Positions 49,927-59,703 of a DNA stretch of 64,000 bases are shown here, one piece after another. The stretch comes from Mycobacterium sp. DL440. Its GTDB lineage: Bacteria; Actinomycetota; Actinomycetes; Mycobacteriales; Mycobacteriaceae. Location: assembly GCF_011745145.1 (NCBI RefSeq), contig NZ_CP050191.1, forward strand, positions 2,838,296-2,902,295, written 5' to 3'. Each line of letters opens with the position of its first letter. Within the stretch, counting starts at the first letter, position 1. Both the position numbers and the translations under genes were made by a program. A model generated the notes under the pieces. It was not told the DNA's origin and ran no database searches. It saw only the letters and a list, made by a program, of their open reading frames with translations.

Positions 49927-51173
49927 CCAGACCTTCCACTGCTAACGGAGGCTTCCCGAACGTCGTGGTGACTGCCGTGGAGGCCACCACGGCGCTCGCT
50001 GCTGACATCGAGAGCACGTGGAAGGGCCTCCTGGCCGGAGAAAGCGGCATCCGTGAGTTGACCGACGACTTCGTCACCAAGTGGGACCTGCCGGTGCGTA
50101 TCGGTGGTCACCTGGTCGACGACATCGACAGTTACCTGACCCGCATCGAGTTGCGCCGTAACTCCTACGTGCAGCGCATGTCTCTGGTGCTGGCCCGCCG
50201 GCTATGGAAGAACGCGGGTGCACCCGAGGTCGATCCGGATCGTTTCGCGGTCGTGATCGGCACTGGTCTCGGTGGTGGCGAGAAGATCGTCGAAACCTAC
50301 GACGCGATGAACGAGGGCGGGATCCGCAAGGTCAGCCCGCTCGCCGTTCAGATGATCATGCCCAACGGTGCCGCCGCAGTCGCCGGTCTGGAACTAGGTG
50401 CCCGCGCCGGGGTCATCACCCCGGTGTCGGCATGCTCGTCGGGTTCTGAGGCCATTGCCCACGGCTGGCGTCAGATCGTGATGGGTGATGCGGACTTCGC
50501 CGTCGTCGGTGGCGTGGAAGGCGGTATCGAGGCACTGCCGATCGCGGCGTTCTCGATGATGCGCGCCATGTCGACCCGCAACGACGATCCCGCGGGTGCG
50601 TCCAGGCCGTTCGACAAGGATCGCGATGGTTTCGTGTTCGGCGAGGCCGGCGCGATGATGATCATCGAGACCGAGGAGCACGCCCTGGCTCGTGGCGCCA
50701 AGCCGCTGGCCCGCGTGATGGGTGCCGGTATCACCTCGGACGCGTTCCACATGGTGGCTCCGGCCGACAACGGTCAGCGTGCCGGTGCCGCGATGAAGCG
50801 TGCACTGGAAACCGCCGGTATCGACGCCAAGGACATTGACCACGTCAATGCCCACGGCACGGCAACCCCGATCGGTGACACCGCCGAGGCCAATGCCATC
50901 CGCGTTGCCGGATGCGAGAACGCCGCGGTCTACGCCCCGAAGTCGGCGCTGGGTCACTCGATCGGTGCGGTCGGTGCGCTGGAGTCGGTGTTGACGGTGC
51001 TCGCATTGCGGGACGGGGTCATCCCCCCGACCCTCAACTACGAGACACCTGATCCTGAGATCGATCTCGATGTGGTTGCGGGCGAGCCTCGTTATGGCGA
51101 CTACAAGTACGCCATCAACAACTCGTTCGGATTCGGTGGCCACAATGTGGCTCTGGCCTTTGGGAAGTACTGA
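49923..51173 (+). CDS. kasA: Beta-ketoacyl-ACP synthase KasA
   Basis: The first elongating condensing enzyme of mycolic acid synthesis, 416 residues. The catalytic triad is Cys171 ([10 protein letters not shown]), His311 (VNAHGTATP) and His345 (KSALGHS), the same numbers as in M. tuberculosis KasA, with Lys340. [10 protein letters not shown] closes the fold. Starts in the acpM stop codon; followed by its paralogue kasB. Confidence 0.97.
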   Translation: MTRPSTANGGFPNVVVTAVEATTALAADIESTWKGLLAGESGIRELTDDFVTKWDLPVRIGGHLVDDIDSYLTRIELRRNSYVQRMSLVLARRLWKNAGAPEVDPDRFAVVIGTGLGGGEKIVETYDAMNEGGIRKVSPLAVQMIMPNGAAAVAGLELGARAGVITPVSACSSGSEAIAHGWRQIVMGDADFAVVGGVEGGIEALPIAAFSMMRAMSTRNDDPAGASRPFDKDRDGFVFGEAGAMMIIETEEHALARGAKPLARVMGAGITSDAFHMVAPADNGQRAGAAMKRALETAGIDAKDIDHVNAHGTATPIGDTAEANAIRVAGCENAAVYAPKSALGHSIGAVGALESVLTVLALRDGVIPPTLNYETPDPEIDLDVVAGEPRYGDYKYAINNSFGFGGHNVALAFGKY

Positions 51174-51250
51174 GACCGGGCAGACAGCCCGGTAGGTAAC
51201 CCCCGAAGTAAACAACCGAGGGAATGCACGGAAGGAAGAACTCCGTAAAT

Positions 51251-52504
51251 ATGGCGGGATTGTCCACTGGGAATGGTCTTCCCAATGTGGTTGTCACCGG
51301 CGTAGCCATGTCAACGGCGCTGGCAACCGATGCTGAGAACACGTGGAAGAAGCTGCTCGACGGTCAGAGCGGGATCCGGTTACTCACTGATCCGTTCGTC
51401 GAGCAGTACGACCTTCCGGTCCGTATCGGCGGGCACCTCCTGGAGGATTTCGATCATGAGCTGACGCGGGTCGAACTGCGCCGGTTGTCATATTTGCAAA
51501 AGATGTCGACGGTGATCGGCCGCCGGGTTTGGGCCAATGCAGGCTCCCCGGAGGTCGATACCCGCCGCCTCATGGTGTCCATCGGCACCGGCATGGGTTC
51601 CTCTGAGGAACTCCTGTTCGCCTACGACGCCATGCGGAACAAGGGCCTGCGCGCCGTGTCGCCGCTGGTGGTCCAGATGTACATGCCGAACGGGGCGGCG
51701 GCGGCCGTCGGTCTCGAACGCAAGGCCAAGGCCGGCGTCAGCACCCTGATCTCGGCCTGTGCGTCCGGCTCGGAGGCGATCGCGAACGCATGGCGCAACA
51801 TCGTGCTCGGGGAAGCCGACATCGCCATCTGCGGTGGTGTGGAGACCAAGATCGAGGCCGTGCCGATCGCCGGCTTCGCCCAGATGCGCATCGTCCTGTC
51901 CAACAGCAACGACGATCCGGCCGGCGCCTGTAAGCCGTTCGACAAGGATCGCAACGGTTTTGTGTTCGGCGAGGGCGCCGCCCTCATGGTGATCGAGACC
52001 GAGGAGCACGCCAAAGCCCGGGGCGCCAATATCCTGGGCCGGCTCATGGGCGCGAGCATCACCTCTGACGGTTACCACATCGTGGCGCCGGACCCCAACG
52101 GTGAGCAGGCTGGTCACGCCATGACCCGCGCCATTCAATTGGCAGGCCTGCAGCCCACAGACATCGATCACATCAACGCGCATGCCACCGGCACCAGCGT
52201 CGGCGATGTGGCCGAGGGTAAGGCAATCAACAATGCGATGGACGGCCATGCGCCCGCGGTCTACGCGCCCAAGTCCGCGCTCGGCCATTCGGTCGGTGCG
52301 GTCGGTGCGGTCGAGTCCATCCTGACGGTGATGGCGCTGCGCGACGGCGTCATTCCTCCTACGCTCAATCTGCACAACCTCGATCCGGAGATTGATCTGG
52401 ACGTGGTGGCCGGTGAGCCGCGACAAGGCGACTACAAGTACGCCATCAACAATTCGTTCGGATTCGGTGGGCACAACGTCGCGCTCGCCTTCGGGAAGTA
52501 CTGA
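51251..52504 (+). CDS. kasB: Beta-ketoacyl-ACP synthase KasB
   Basis: The second condensing enzyme, which extends meromycolates to full length; its loss in M. tuberculosis abolishes acid-fastness. From ATG 51251 it is 417 residues with the triad Cys170 ([10 protein letters not shown]), His311 (INAHATGTS) and His346 (KSALGHS). A ribosome site (aaggaag) lies before it. ATG 51224 would add 9 residues and is an alternative. Clearly a tandem duplicate of kasA. Confidence 0.96.
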   Translation: MAGLSTGNGLPNVVVTGVAMSTALATDAENTWKKLLDGQSGIRLLTDPFVEQYDLPVRIGGHLLEDFDHELTRVELRRLSYLQKMSTVIGRRVWANAGSPEVDTRRLMVSIGTGMGSSEELLFAYDAMRNKGLRAVSPLVVQMYMPNGAAAAVGLERKAKAGVSTLISACASGSEAIANAWRNIVLGEADIAICGGVETKIEAVPIAGFAQMRIVLSNSNDDPAGACKPFDKDRNGFVFGEGAALMVIETEEHAKARGANILGRLMGASITSDGYHIVAPDPNGEQAGHAMTRAIQLAGLQPTDIDHINAHATGTSVGDVAEGKAINNAMDGHAPAVYAPKSALGHSVGAVGAVESILTVMALRDGVIPPTLNLHNLDPEIDLDVVAGEPRQGDYKYAINNSFGFGGHNVALAFGKY

Positions 52505-52534
52505 ACCCAGCGCTTTCCACTAGAGGAGACCTTT

Positions 52535-53956
52535 ATGACGATCATGGCCCCCGAAACTGCTGCTGAATCGCTCGACCCCCGCGATCCGCTGCTGCGCCTG
52601 CAGACCTTCTTCGATGACGGCAGCGTCGAGCTGCTGCACGAGCGGGACCGCTCCGGCGTGCTGGCCGCGGCCGGCACCGTCAACGGCGTTCGTACGGTGG
52701 CGTTCTGCACCGACGGCACCGTGATGGGCGGCGCCATGGGCATCGAGGGCTGTGCCCACATCGTCAATGCGTATGACAACGCGATCGAGGAGCAGAGCCC
52801 GATCGTGGGGATCTGGCACTCTGGCGGCGCGCGGCTGGCCGAGGGCGTCAAGGCGCTGCACGCGGTCGGTCTGGTCTTCGAGGCGATGATCCGGGCCTCG
52901 GGCTACATCCCGCAGATCTCGGTGGTCGTCGGCTTCGCGGCCGGCGGTGCGGCTTACGGCCCCGCCCTGACCGACGTCATCATCATGGCCCCCGACAGCA
53001 AGGTGTTCGTCACCGGTCCGGACGTGGTGCGCAGCGTCACCGGTGAGGACGTCGACATGGTGTCGCTGGGCGGCCCCGACGCCCACCACAAGAAGTCCGG
53101 TGTGTGCCACATCGTGGCCGACGACGAGCTCGACGCCTATGAGCGCGGTCGCCGTCTGGTCGGATTGTTCAGCCAGCAGGGTCATTTCGATCGGACCAAG
53201 GCCGAGGCCGGCGACACCGACCTGACCGCGCTGATGCCCGAATCGGCTCGTCGCGCCTACGACGTGCACCCGATCATCGAGGCTCTCCTCGACGAGGGCG
53301 TGCCGTTCGAGGAATTCCAGGGCAAGTGGGCCCCGTCGATCGTGGTCGGTCTCGGCCGTCTCGCCGGCCGGTCTGTCGGTGTGATCGCCAACAATCCGCT
53401 GCGCCTCGGCGGCTGCCTGAACTCCGAAAGTGCCGAGAAGTCAGCACGTTTCGTGCGGCTGTGCGACGCCTTCGGTATTCCGCTGGTGGTCATCGTCGAC
53501 GTCCCGGGCTACCTGCCCGGCGTGGACCAGGAGTGGGGCGGCGTGGTCCGCCGCGGCGCCAAGCTGCTGCATGCCTTCGGCGAGTCCTCAGTCCCCCGCG
53601 TCACCCTGGTGACCCGCAAGATCTACGGCGGCGCCTACATCGCGATGAACTCGCGTTCGCTCAATGCCACCAAGGTGTTCGCCTGGCCGGACGCCGAGGT
53701 CGCCGTGATGGGCGCCAAGGCAGCCGTGGGCATCCTGCACAAGCGCAAGCTGGCCGCCGCTCCGGATCACGAGCGCGAGGCGCTGCACGAGGAGCTGGCC
53801 ATCGAGCACGAGCGCATCGCCGGCGGTGTGGATTCCGCGATCGAGATCGGCGTGGTCGACGAGAAGATCGATCCGGCGCACACCCGCAGCAAGCTGACGC
53901 AGGCGCTGGCCGAGGCCCCGCACCGGCGCGGCCGCCACAAGAACATCCCGCTGTAA
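52535..53956 (+). CDS. accD6: Acyl-CoA carboxylase beta subunit AccD6
   Basis: The carboxyltransferase subunit that makes malonyl-CoA for FAS-I and FAS-II, 473 residues. Typical blocks are GIWHSGGARLAEGV, GFAAGGAAYGPALTD, FVTGPDVVRSVTGE, and the second-half motif VIVDVPGYLPGVDQE with KIYGGAYIAMNSRSL. Last gene of the fabD operon, ending in front of a strong hairpin. The biotinylated alpha subunit is not in the window. Confidence 0.96.
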   Translation: MTIMAPETAAESLDPRDPLLRLQTFFDDGSVELLHERDRSGVLAAAGTVNGVRTVAFCTDGTVMGGAMGIEGCAHIVNAYDNAIEEQSPIVGIWHSGGARLAEGVKALHAVGLVFEAMIRASGYIPQISVVVGFAAGGAAYGPALTDVIIMAPDSKVFVTGPDVVRSVTGEDVDMVSLGGPDAHHKKSGVCHIVADDELDAYERGRRLVGLFSQQGHFDRTKAEAGDTDLTALMPESARRAYDVHPIIEALLDEGVPFEEFQGKWAPSIVVGLGRLAGRSVGVIANNPLRLGGCLNSESAEKSARFVRLCDAFGIPLVVIVDVPGYLPGVDQEWGGVVRRGAKLLHAFGESSVPRVTLVTRKIYGGAYIAMNSRSLNATKVFAWPDAEVAVMGAKAAVGILHKRKLAAAPDHEREALHEELAIEHERIAGGVDSAIEIGVVDEKIDPAHTRSKLTQALAEAPHRRGRHKNIPL

Positions 53957-53970
53957 CTCTTCAGCTGGCT

Positions 53971-54027
53971 CGAATGGCCAGTTATTGCACACTTTCGACG
54001 AAAAGTTGTGCGATAACTGGCGATTCG
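53971..54027. terminator. Long hairpin after accD6
   Basis: Arms at 53971-53993 and 54005-54027 pair over about 22 bases with one mismatch, one G-U pair and one bulge; the loop is 11 bases. It lies 15 bases after the accD6 stop and closes the FAS-II operon; the decayed DUF2235 gene converges on it. Confidence 0.72.
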
Positions 54028-54067
54028 GCGTTTTGACCCAACTGGCGCGTGGTGCAACCGCCGGGAG

Positions 54068-54906
54068 TCAGCCGATCCGGCTCAGGTCATTGCCCACTGC
54101 GATCTGCATGATCCGGCGCTCCGGATCGTCGTTGGGTACAGCGGCTTTCCACCAACCACGTGATCGCTCTTGCCGGCAGACGGTCGAGGCGATGTATTCG
54201 TTGCCGCCCTTTCCACCCTCGCGCGAATGGGGAGGCAGGAAGCGGTAGATGCCTTTCCGCGATTTCTCCGCCGCCTGAGCCGGATTCGGGTTGATGCGGG
54301 TGTATGCGTCGACTATGTCGTCGAGCGTTGTCGCCTCACCGGGGAACGCGCCGGGCTGGAAGGCTTTGTCGACGAACGACAGTCCCGCGCGGCGAGCCTT
54401 CTCCACCCACATCGGAGTGCGCACCGGCGAACCACACCTGTTCCAGACGCTGCTCGGGCGGAGCCTTATCCGATTGGGACCAGATGGTCGGTACGAACGG
54501 ACCGCGCCGCTCGTCGATCGCGAGTGCCTGGTAGGCCTCCCCGACCTTGGAACTCAGGGTGGTGTCGTGAAACTCGTACCGCTTGTTGAATTGACGGGCC
54601 AGCCACCCTCCGACTGACGGTATCCCCAGGGCGCCCACGGTGTCCCAGACGCCGACGAAACGGATCTCGGGTTCACAGGAGTACATCTTCCGGAACAGTG
54701 CCGCCGTAACGCTACGCCGAGCAGTCGGTCGGACCGGGTGGTGCCCACCCCCCGGTGGTAGAACAGCCGCTGCTCTCGCCCTGCTCATCGTGAGAAGCCA
54801 GCCCCATCGCCACTTTCGCGACGTTGGTCGGCGTCGGCTTGCCCTTCGTTGTCTGATCAGGTGTGTTCCACGTGCCGTCGCAGCACACCACCAGTCGCTT
54901 CGCCAT
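54068..54906 (-). pseudogene. Decayed DUF2235 (Tle1-like alpha/beta hydrolase)
   Basis: The remains of a DUF2235 gene spread over three frames. The start is intact (MAKRLVVCCDGTWNTPDQTT). After HDEQGE (near 54,773) the frame shifts to give LFYHRGVGTTRSDRLLG. Then a deletion joins it near 54,712 to ALFRKMYSCEPEIRFVGVWD in the third frame. A second junction near 54,405 links WFAGAHSDVGG to WVEKARRAGLSFVDKAF in another frame. The region that should hold the GxSxG nucleophile is missing, so no active enzyme is possible. Confidence 0.85.
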
Positions 54907-54986
54907 GATCGAGCTCCCTCACCACACAGGTTTGCACCTCTTGGGTCAGTGTGCGCGCGGCGACCAGCGACGCCACGCGTAGTGGT

Positions 54987-56534
54987 CTACTCGACTTCCC
55001 CGAATTCCGCGATCATCTCGGCAGCCGCCTCACCTGCGCGGTCCCGGTCGGCGCTGACCAGCCCGATGCGCGTACGCCGGTCGAGGATGTCGTCGGCCCC
55101 CAGGGCCCCTTCGTGGGTGACGGCGTACTCGAATTCGGCGCGGATGACGTCGATTCCGTCGGCAACCGATTCGGTGGGGCGGGCGCAGCGCGCCTGGGCG
55201 ATCACGTTGGGCGCCTCGGCGCCGTACCGGGCTACCAGCGAGGACGGCAACGCATGTTCAGATCGCAGGGTGGACACCGGATTGGCCGGGGCTCCTACGA
55301 GCGGCAGGTTGGCCGTACGGCAGCCCGAGCCGGTGAGCCCGCGCAGGGACAGCGCGCGGTCGAGCACATCCTGGGCCATGTACCGGTATTCGGTGAGCTT
55401 CCCGCCGATGATGCTGATCACCCCGCTCGCCGATTCCACCACTGCGTGCTCGCGGGACACGTCGGCCGTGTTGCCCTGCCCGGTGTCGATCAACGGCCGC
55501 AGCCCGGCATAGGCCCCTCGCACATCTGACGTGGTCAGCTCGGTGGCCAGCGCGGTGTTGACGGTGTCCAAGAGAAAGCCGGTCTCCTCCGGAGTCGGTT
55601 GTGGCACATCGGGAATGGGACCCGGTGCATCCTCGTCGGTCAGCCCGAGGTACACGCGACCAAGCTGTTCGGGCATGGCGAAGACGAACCGGTTCAACTC
55701 CCCCGGTATCGGAATGGTCAGGGCCGCGGTGGGATTGCCGAACGCGGCAGCGTCGAAGACCAGATGCGTTCCACGACTGGGCCGCAGCGTGAGCGCCGGA
55801 TCGAGATCGCCGGCCCACACTCCGGCGGCGTTGATGACCACGCCGGCGGTCGCGTCGAAGGAATCCCCGGTCAGTTCGTCGGTCAGGCGTACCCAGGTGG
55901 CGCCGGCGGCACTGGCCGACACCCTGGTCAGGATGCGGGCTCCGTGCTGGGCGGCGGTGCGGGCGACGGCAGCCACCAGGCGGGCGTCGTCGATGAGCTG
56001 GCCGTCGTAGGCCAGATAGCCGCCGTCGAGCCCCTCGGTGCGCACGGTAGGCGCCAGTTCGACGGCACGATGTGCGTCCACCCGGCTCGACCGCGGCAGG
56101 GTGGACGCGCTGGTTCCCGCGAGCCTGCGCAGGCCGTCGCCGGCGACGAATCCGGTGCGCACCAACGCTCGCGACGCACGTCCCATCGACGGCAGCAGCG
56201 GCACCAGCTGCTGCATGGCGTTGACGAGGTGAGGTGCGTTGCGGGTCATCAGGATTCCGCGTTCGATCGCACTGCGGCGAGCGATCCCGATGTTGCCGGT
56301 GGCCAGGTAGCGAAGTCCGCCGTGCACCAGTTTCGAGCTCCACCGGCTGGTTCCGAATGCCAGATCGTGCTTCTCCACCAGCGCCACACTCAGACCTCGG
56401 GTGGCGGCATCCAGCGCGATGCCCGCACCGGTGATCCCACCTCCGATGACGATCACGTCGACCGGTTGCCCGTTGGCGAGTGCGGCCAGTTCGGTTGTGC
56501 GCCTGGTGCGGTTGAGTGCCGTCGGGCCGGTCAT
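54987..56534 (-). CDS. glpD1: Glycerol-3-phosphate dehydrogenase (FAD)
   Basis: A 515-residue FAD-dependent glycerol-3-phosphate dehydrogenase (Rv2249c position) feeding electrons to the respiratory chain and making DHAP. FAD motif VDVIVIGGGITGAGIALDA; SRWSSKLVHGGLRYL and INAAGVWAGDLD are family blocks; GVISIIGGKLTEYRYMAQD is the C-terminal FAD block. ATG 56534 overlaps the TetR gene stop (ATGA), so the upstream regulator and glpD1 are one unit. Confidence 0.92.
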   Translation of the reverse strand: MTGPTALNRTRRTTELAALANGQPVDVIVIGGGITGAGIALDAATRGLSVALVEKHDLAFGTSRWSSKLVHGGLRYLATGNIGIARRSAIERGILMTRNAPHLVNAMQQLVPLLPSMGRASRALVRTGFVAGDGLRRLAGTSASTLPRSSRVDAHRAVELAPTVRTEGLDGGYLAYDGQLIDDARLVAAVARTAAQHGARILTRVSASAAGATWVRLTDELTGDSFDATAGVVINAAGVWAGDLDPALTLRPSRGTHLVFDAAAFGNPTAALTIPIPGELNRFVFAMPEQLGRVYLGLTDEDAPGPIPDVPQPTPEETGFLLDTVNTALATELTTSDVRGAYAGLRPLIDTGQGNTADVSREHAVVESASGVISIIGGKLTEYRYMAQDVLDRALSLRGLTGSGCRTANLPLVGAPANPVSTLRSEHALPSSLVARYGAEAPNVIAQARCARPTESVADGIDVIRAEFEYAVTHEGALGADDILDRRTRIGLVSADRDRAGEAAAEMIAEFGEVE

Positions 56535-57118
56535 GATGCCAGGTATCCGTTCAGTGCGTGGGTGAGCTCGGCCACCAGCGCGTCGGCGTCGAGGATGGGC
56601 TCGACCATCTGCGCGGACTGGATCGCCGACTGGGTGATCAGCAGGCACATGGTGGCCAGTTGGCGGGGATCCCCGGCCCGGACGCGGTTGCCCCCCAAGC
56701 CGGCCTCTTGTGCGAGCTTGAGCTCCCCGGCCAGCGCATCGATCAGAATCTGCTGGCTGGTACCCAGCCGCTCGGCGATGTAGACCATCGCCACCTCGGG
56801 TGCGGAGTGCAGCACCGCCATGATCACCTCGTCGCGACGCAGCCGTGCGGCCACAGTGACGATGCGGTCGACCAGCGCTGCACGGCCCGGACCGCCGATC
56901 GCGGTCGTATCGAGAACACCCACGATCCGCGCGGTGAGCAGCGCGGCCAGGATCGACTGGGTGTCGGGGAAGCGCCGATACACGGTCGGGCGGCTGACCC
57001 CGGCCCGGCGGGCGATCTCCGCCAGAGTCACCCGGTCCACGCCGAAGGCCAGCACGCAGCTGGCGGCCGCATCCAAGATCTGGTCGCTCAGCGATCTCTC
57101 GTTACTGATTGACATCAT
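56531..57118 (-). CDS. TetR family regulator
   Basis: A 195-residue TetR repressor (Rv2250c position). HTH: ILDAAASCVLAFGVDRVTLA then EIARRAGVSRPTVYRRF. Two consecutive ATGs (57118, 57115) are possible starts. It overlaps glpD1 downstream and is divergent from the FAD oxidase gene with 17 bases between, so it probably controls both directions and links glycerol-phosphate oxidation with the AGPS-like enzyme and lipid kinase. Confidence 0.88.
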   Translation of the reverse strand: MMSISNERSLSDQILDAAASCVLAFGVDRVTLAEIARRAGVSRPTVYRRFPDTQSILAALLTARIVGVLDTTAIGGPGRAALVDRIVTVAARLRRDEVIMAVLHSAPEVAMVYIAERLGTSQQILIDALAGELKLAQEAGLGGNRVRAGDPRQLATMCLLITQSAIQSAQMVEPILDADALVAELTHALNGYLAS

Positions 57119-57135
57119 GTGTAATACTGTAATGC
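57119..57135. promoter_or_regulatory. Compact divergent promoter, TetR and FAD oxidase
   Basis: Only 17 bases lie between the two start codons. They contain a direct repeat TGTAAT-ac-TGTAAT (57120-57133) and TACTGT (57125-57130), placed as a -10 for a leaderless oxidase message. There is no room for ribosome sites on both sides. Confidence 0.45.
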
Positions 57136-58749
57136 ATGACTCAGCCGGCCGAGCAGTTTCTGCCTCCGATGAAGTGGAATGCCTGGGGCGACCCGCAGGC
57201 AGCCAAACCGCTCTCCGACGGAATCCGGGCCCTCCTGCAGCAGGCGCTGGGCATCGATGCCGCGCCGCCGCCAGTGCCGACGCCCGAGCAGGTGCAGTTG
57301 CGGCCGTCGACACTGCCCGACGGTGATCGGAAGGCACTCGCCGCCATCGTCGGCGCGCCGCACTGCGGTACCGACACCATGTCCCGGCTGCTGCGCGCCG
57401 GTGGCAAGTCCACGTTGGACCTGTTGCGCCGCAACGATTCCGCCGTGCAGGATGCGCCTGATGCGGTGCTGCTCCCGGGTACCGAGAACGAAATAGCCGA
57501 GGTGCTCCGATACTGCACCGAACACCGGATCGCGGTCGTCCCGTTCGGCGGCGGGACCAGCGTGGTGGGCGGCCTCGATCCGCTGCGCGGTGATTTCACC
57601 GCGGTCGTCGCGCTCGACCTGCGCCGGTTCGACGCGCTACACAGCCTCGACGAGGTGACCGGTGAGGCCGAGCTCGGCGCGGGCGTCACCGGCCCACAGG
57701 CCGAGGCATTACTTGGCGCACACGGCTTCTCGCTGGGCCACTTTCCGCAGAGCTTCCAGTTCGCCACGATCGGCGGGTTCGCCGCCACCCGGTCCTCGGG
57801 GCAGGATTCGGCCGGGTACGGCCGCTTCGACGACATGGTCCGCGGCCTGCGCACGGTAACCCCGGCGGGGACGCTGGACCTCGGCCGGGCCCCGGCCTCG
57901 GCAGCCGGACCGGACCTGCGGCAACTGCTCCTCGGCTCGGAAGGGGTGTTCGGCGTCATCACCCGGGTCCGGGTTCGCGTGCATCCGGTGCCCGAGACCA
58001 CCCGCTACGAGGCCTGGTCCTTCCCGGATTTCGCCACTGGCGCCGAGGCGCTGCGGGCCGTCACCCAGACCGGCACCGGCCCGACGGTGATCCGACTGTC
58101 CGACGAGGTCGAGACGGGGGTGAACCTGGCCACCACGGAAAGCATTGGCGAGCAGAGCATCACCGGCGGCTGCCTGGCCATCACGTTGTTCGAGGGCACC
58201 GCGGCGCACACCGAGAGTCGCCATGACGAGACCCGTGCCGTCCTGCAAGCCAACGGCGGTACCTCGCTGGGTGAGGCACCGGCCCTGGCCTGGGAACACG
58301 GCCGATTCAATGCGCCGTATCTGCGCGATTCTCTGCTGGCCGCCGGCGCATTGTGCGAGACGCTGGAGACCGCCACCACGTGGTCCAACCTGACCACTCT
58401 GAAGGCAGCGGTCACCGAAGCGCTGACCACCGCGCTCGCCGAATCCGGGACGCCGGCCCTGGTGATGTGCCACATTTCGCATGTGTACCCCACCGGTGCG
58501 TCGTTGTACTTCACGGTCGTCGCCGCCCAGCGCGGCAACCCGATCGAGCAATGGCAGGCCGCCAAGTCGGCGGCCTCAGACGCGATGGTGCGGGGCGGCG
58601 GCACCATCACCCACCACCACGCCGTCGGCGCGGACCACCGCCCGTGGATGCGTGAGGAGATCGGCGATCTCGGCGCCGAGGTACTGCGCGCCGTCAAGGC
58701 CACGCTGGATCCGGCCGGAATCCTCAACCCGGGCAAGCTGATTCCGTGA
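57136..58749 (+). CDS. FAD-binding oxidase, alkyl-DHAP synthase-like
   Basis: A 537-residue VAO-type flavoprotein (Rv2251 position) resembling alkyldihydroxyacetonephosphate synthase. The FAD loop is PFGGGTSVVGGLDP; FQFATIGGFAATRSSGQDSA and the His-rich ITHHHAVGADHRPWM are AGPS-type active-site blocks. AGPS swaps acyl for alkyl on DHAP to start ether lipids, which fits a neighbour that makes DHAP (glpD1) and a lipid kinase; that activity is not proven in mycobacteria to my knowledge. Its stop overlaps the kinase start (GTGA). Confidence 0.88.
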   Translation: MTQPAEQFLPPMKWNAWGDPQAAKPLSDGIRALLQQALGIDAAPPPVPTPEQVQLRPSTLPDGDRKALAAIVGAPHCGTDTMSRLLRAGGKSTLDLLRRNDSAVQDAPDAVLLPGTENEIAEVLRYCTEHRIAVVPFGGGTSVVGGLDPLRGDFTAVVALDLRRFDALHSLDEVTGEAELGAGVTGPQAEALLGAHGFSLGHFPQSFQFATIGGFAATRSSGQDSAGYGRFDDMVRGLRTVTPAGTLDLGRAPASAAGPDLRQLLLGSEGVFGVITRVRVRVHPVPETTRYEAWSFPDFATGAEALRAVTQTGTGPTVIRLSDEVETGVNLATTESIGEQSITGGCLAITLFEGTAAHTESRHDETRAVLQANGGTSLGEAPALAWEHGRFNAPYLRDSLLAAGALCETLETATTWSNLTTLKAAVTEALTTALAESGTPALVMCHISHVYPTGASLYFTVVAAQRGNPIEQWQAAKSAASDAMVRGGGTITHHHAVGADHRPWMREEIGDLGAEVLRAVKATLDPAGILNPGKLIP

Positions 58750-59660
58750 ATCAGGTCACGGTCCTGACCAATCCCATGTCGGGACATGGCAATGCGCCGC
58801 ATGCGGCCGAGCGGGCCGTCGCGCAGCTCCAACGACGCGGTATCGACGTGTGCGCGATCGTCGGGACCGACGCCGCGCACGCCCGCCGACTGGTCGGCGA
58901 GGCGCTGGACCGCGGCACCGACGCCCTTGTCGTGGTCGGTGGCGACGGGGTGATCTCACTGGCCCTGCAGGCACTGGCCCAGGGTGATGTTCCGCTGGGT
59001 ATCGTCCCTGCCGGGACGGGAAACGACCATGCCCGCGAATACCGTTTGCCGACAGGCGATCCCGAGGCCGCAGCCGATGTCATCGCCGACGGCCACACCG
59101 AGACTGTCGACCTCGGCCGCATCGAGGATGTCTCCGGCGCGGTCAAGTGGTTCGGCACCGTGATGGCCGCGGGTTTCGATTCCCTGGTGAGTGACCGGAC
59201 CAACCGGATGCGCTGGCCTCACGGCCGGATGCGCTACAACGTCGCGATGGTCGCCGAGATCTCTAAGCTACGACTGCTGCCGTTCCGTCTCACGTTCGAT
59301 GACGGCCCGGAGATCCGCACCGACCTCACTCTGGCGGCATTCGGCAACACCCGCAGCTACGGCGGCGGCATGTTGATCTGCCCAGGTGCCGACCACTCGG
59401 ACGGATTGCTCGACGTCACGATGATCACCTCGGCGTCCCGCACCAGACTGGTCCGCCTGTTCCCCACGGTGTTCAAGGGCACCCACGTCGACCTCGACGA
59501 GGTGACGACCAAGCGCGCCAAGACAATCCATGTCGAATGTCCCGGCATCAACGCCTATGCCGACGGGGATTTCGCCCTCCCGTTGCCGGTCACGGTGTCC
59601 GCGGTGCCGGGCGCACTGCGCTTATTGGTGCCCAAGCAGTCGTCAACTACCCGGCCATGA
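58746..59660 (+). CDS. Diacylglycerol kinase family protein
   Basis: A 304-residue lipid kinase (Rv2252 type; the M. tuberculosis protein phosphorylates diacylglycerol and affects PIM synthesis). Nucleotide motif VVGGDGVISLALQAL has Val where GGDGT is usual; GIVPAGTGNDHAREY follows. C-terminal ECPGINAYADGDFALPLP is typical. GTG start coupled to the AGPS-like gene. The last residues (about QSSTTRP) are encoded by what looks like the end of the IS element, so the natural C-terminus may be replaced. Confidence 0.88.
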   Translation: MNQVTVLTNPMSGHGNAPHAAERAVAQLQRRGIDVCAIVGTDAAHARRLVGEALDRGTDALVVVGGDGVISLALQALAQGDVPLGIVPAGTGNDHAREYRLPTGDPEAAADVIADGHTETVDLGRIEDVSGAVKWFGTVMAAGFDSLVSDRTNRMRWPHGRMRYNVAMVAEISKLRLLPFRLTFDDGPEIRTDLTLAAFGNTRSYGGGMLICPGADHSDGLLDVTMITSASRTRLVRLFPTVFKGTHVDLDEVTTKRAKTIHVECPGINAYADGDFALPLPVTVSAVPGALRLLVPKQSSTTRP

Positions 59661-59703
59661 ATGGCCAGGCTTGCAGCTGTTGTTCGTGACTGGCTGTCTC
59701 GCT

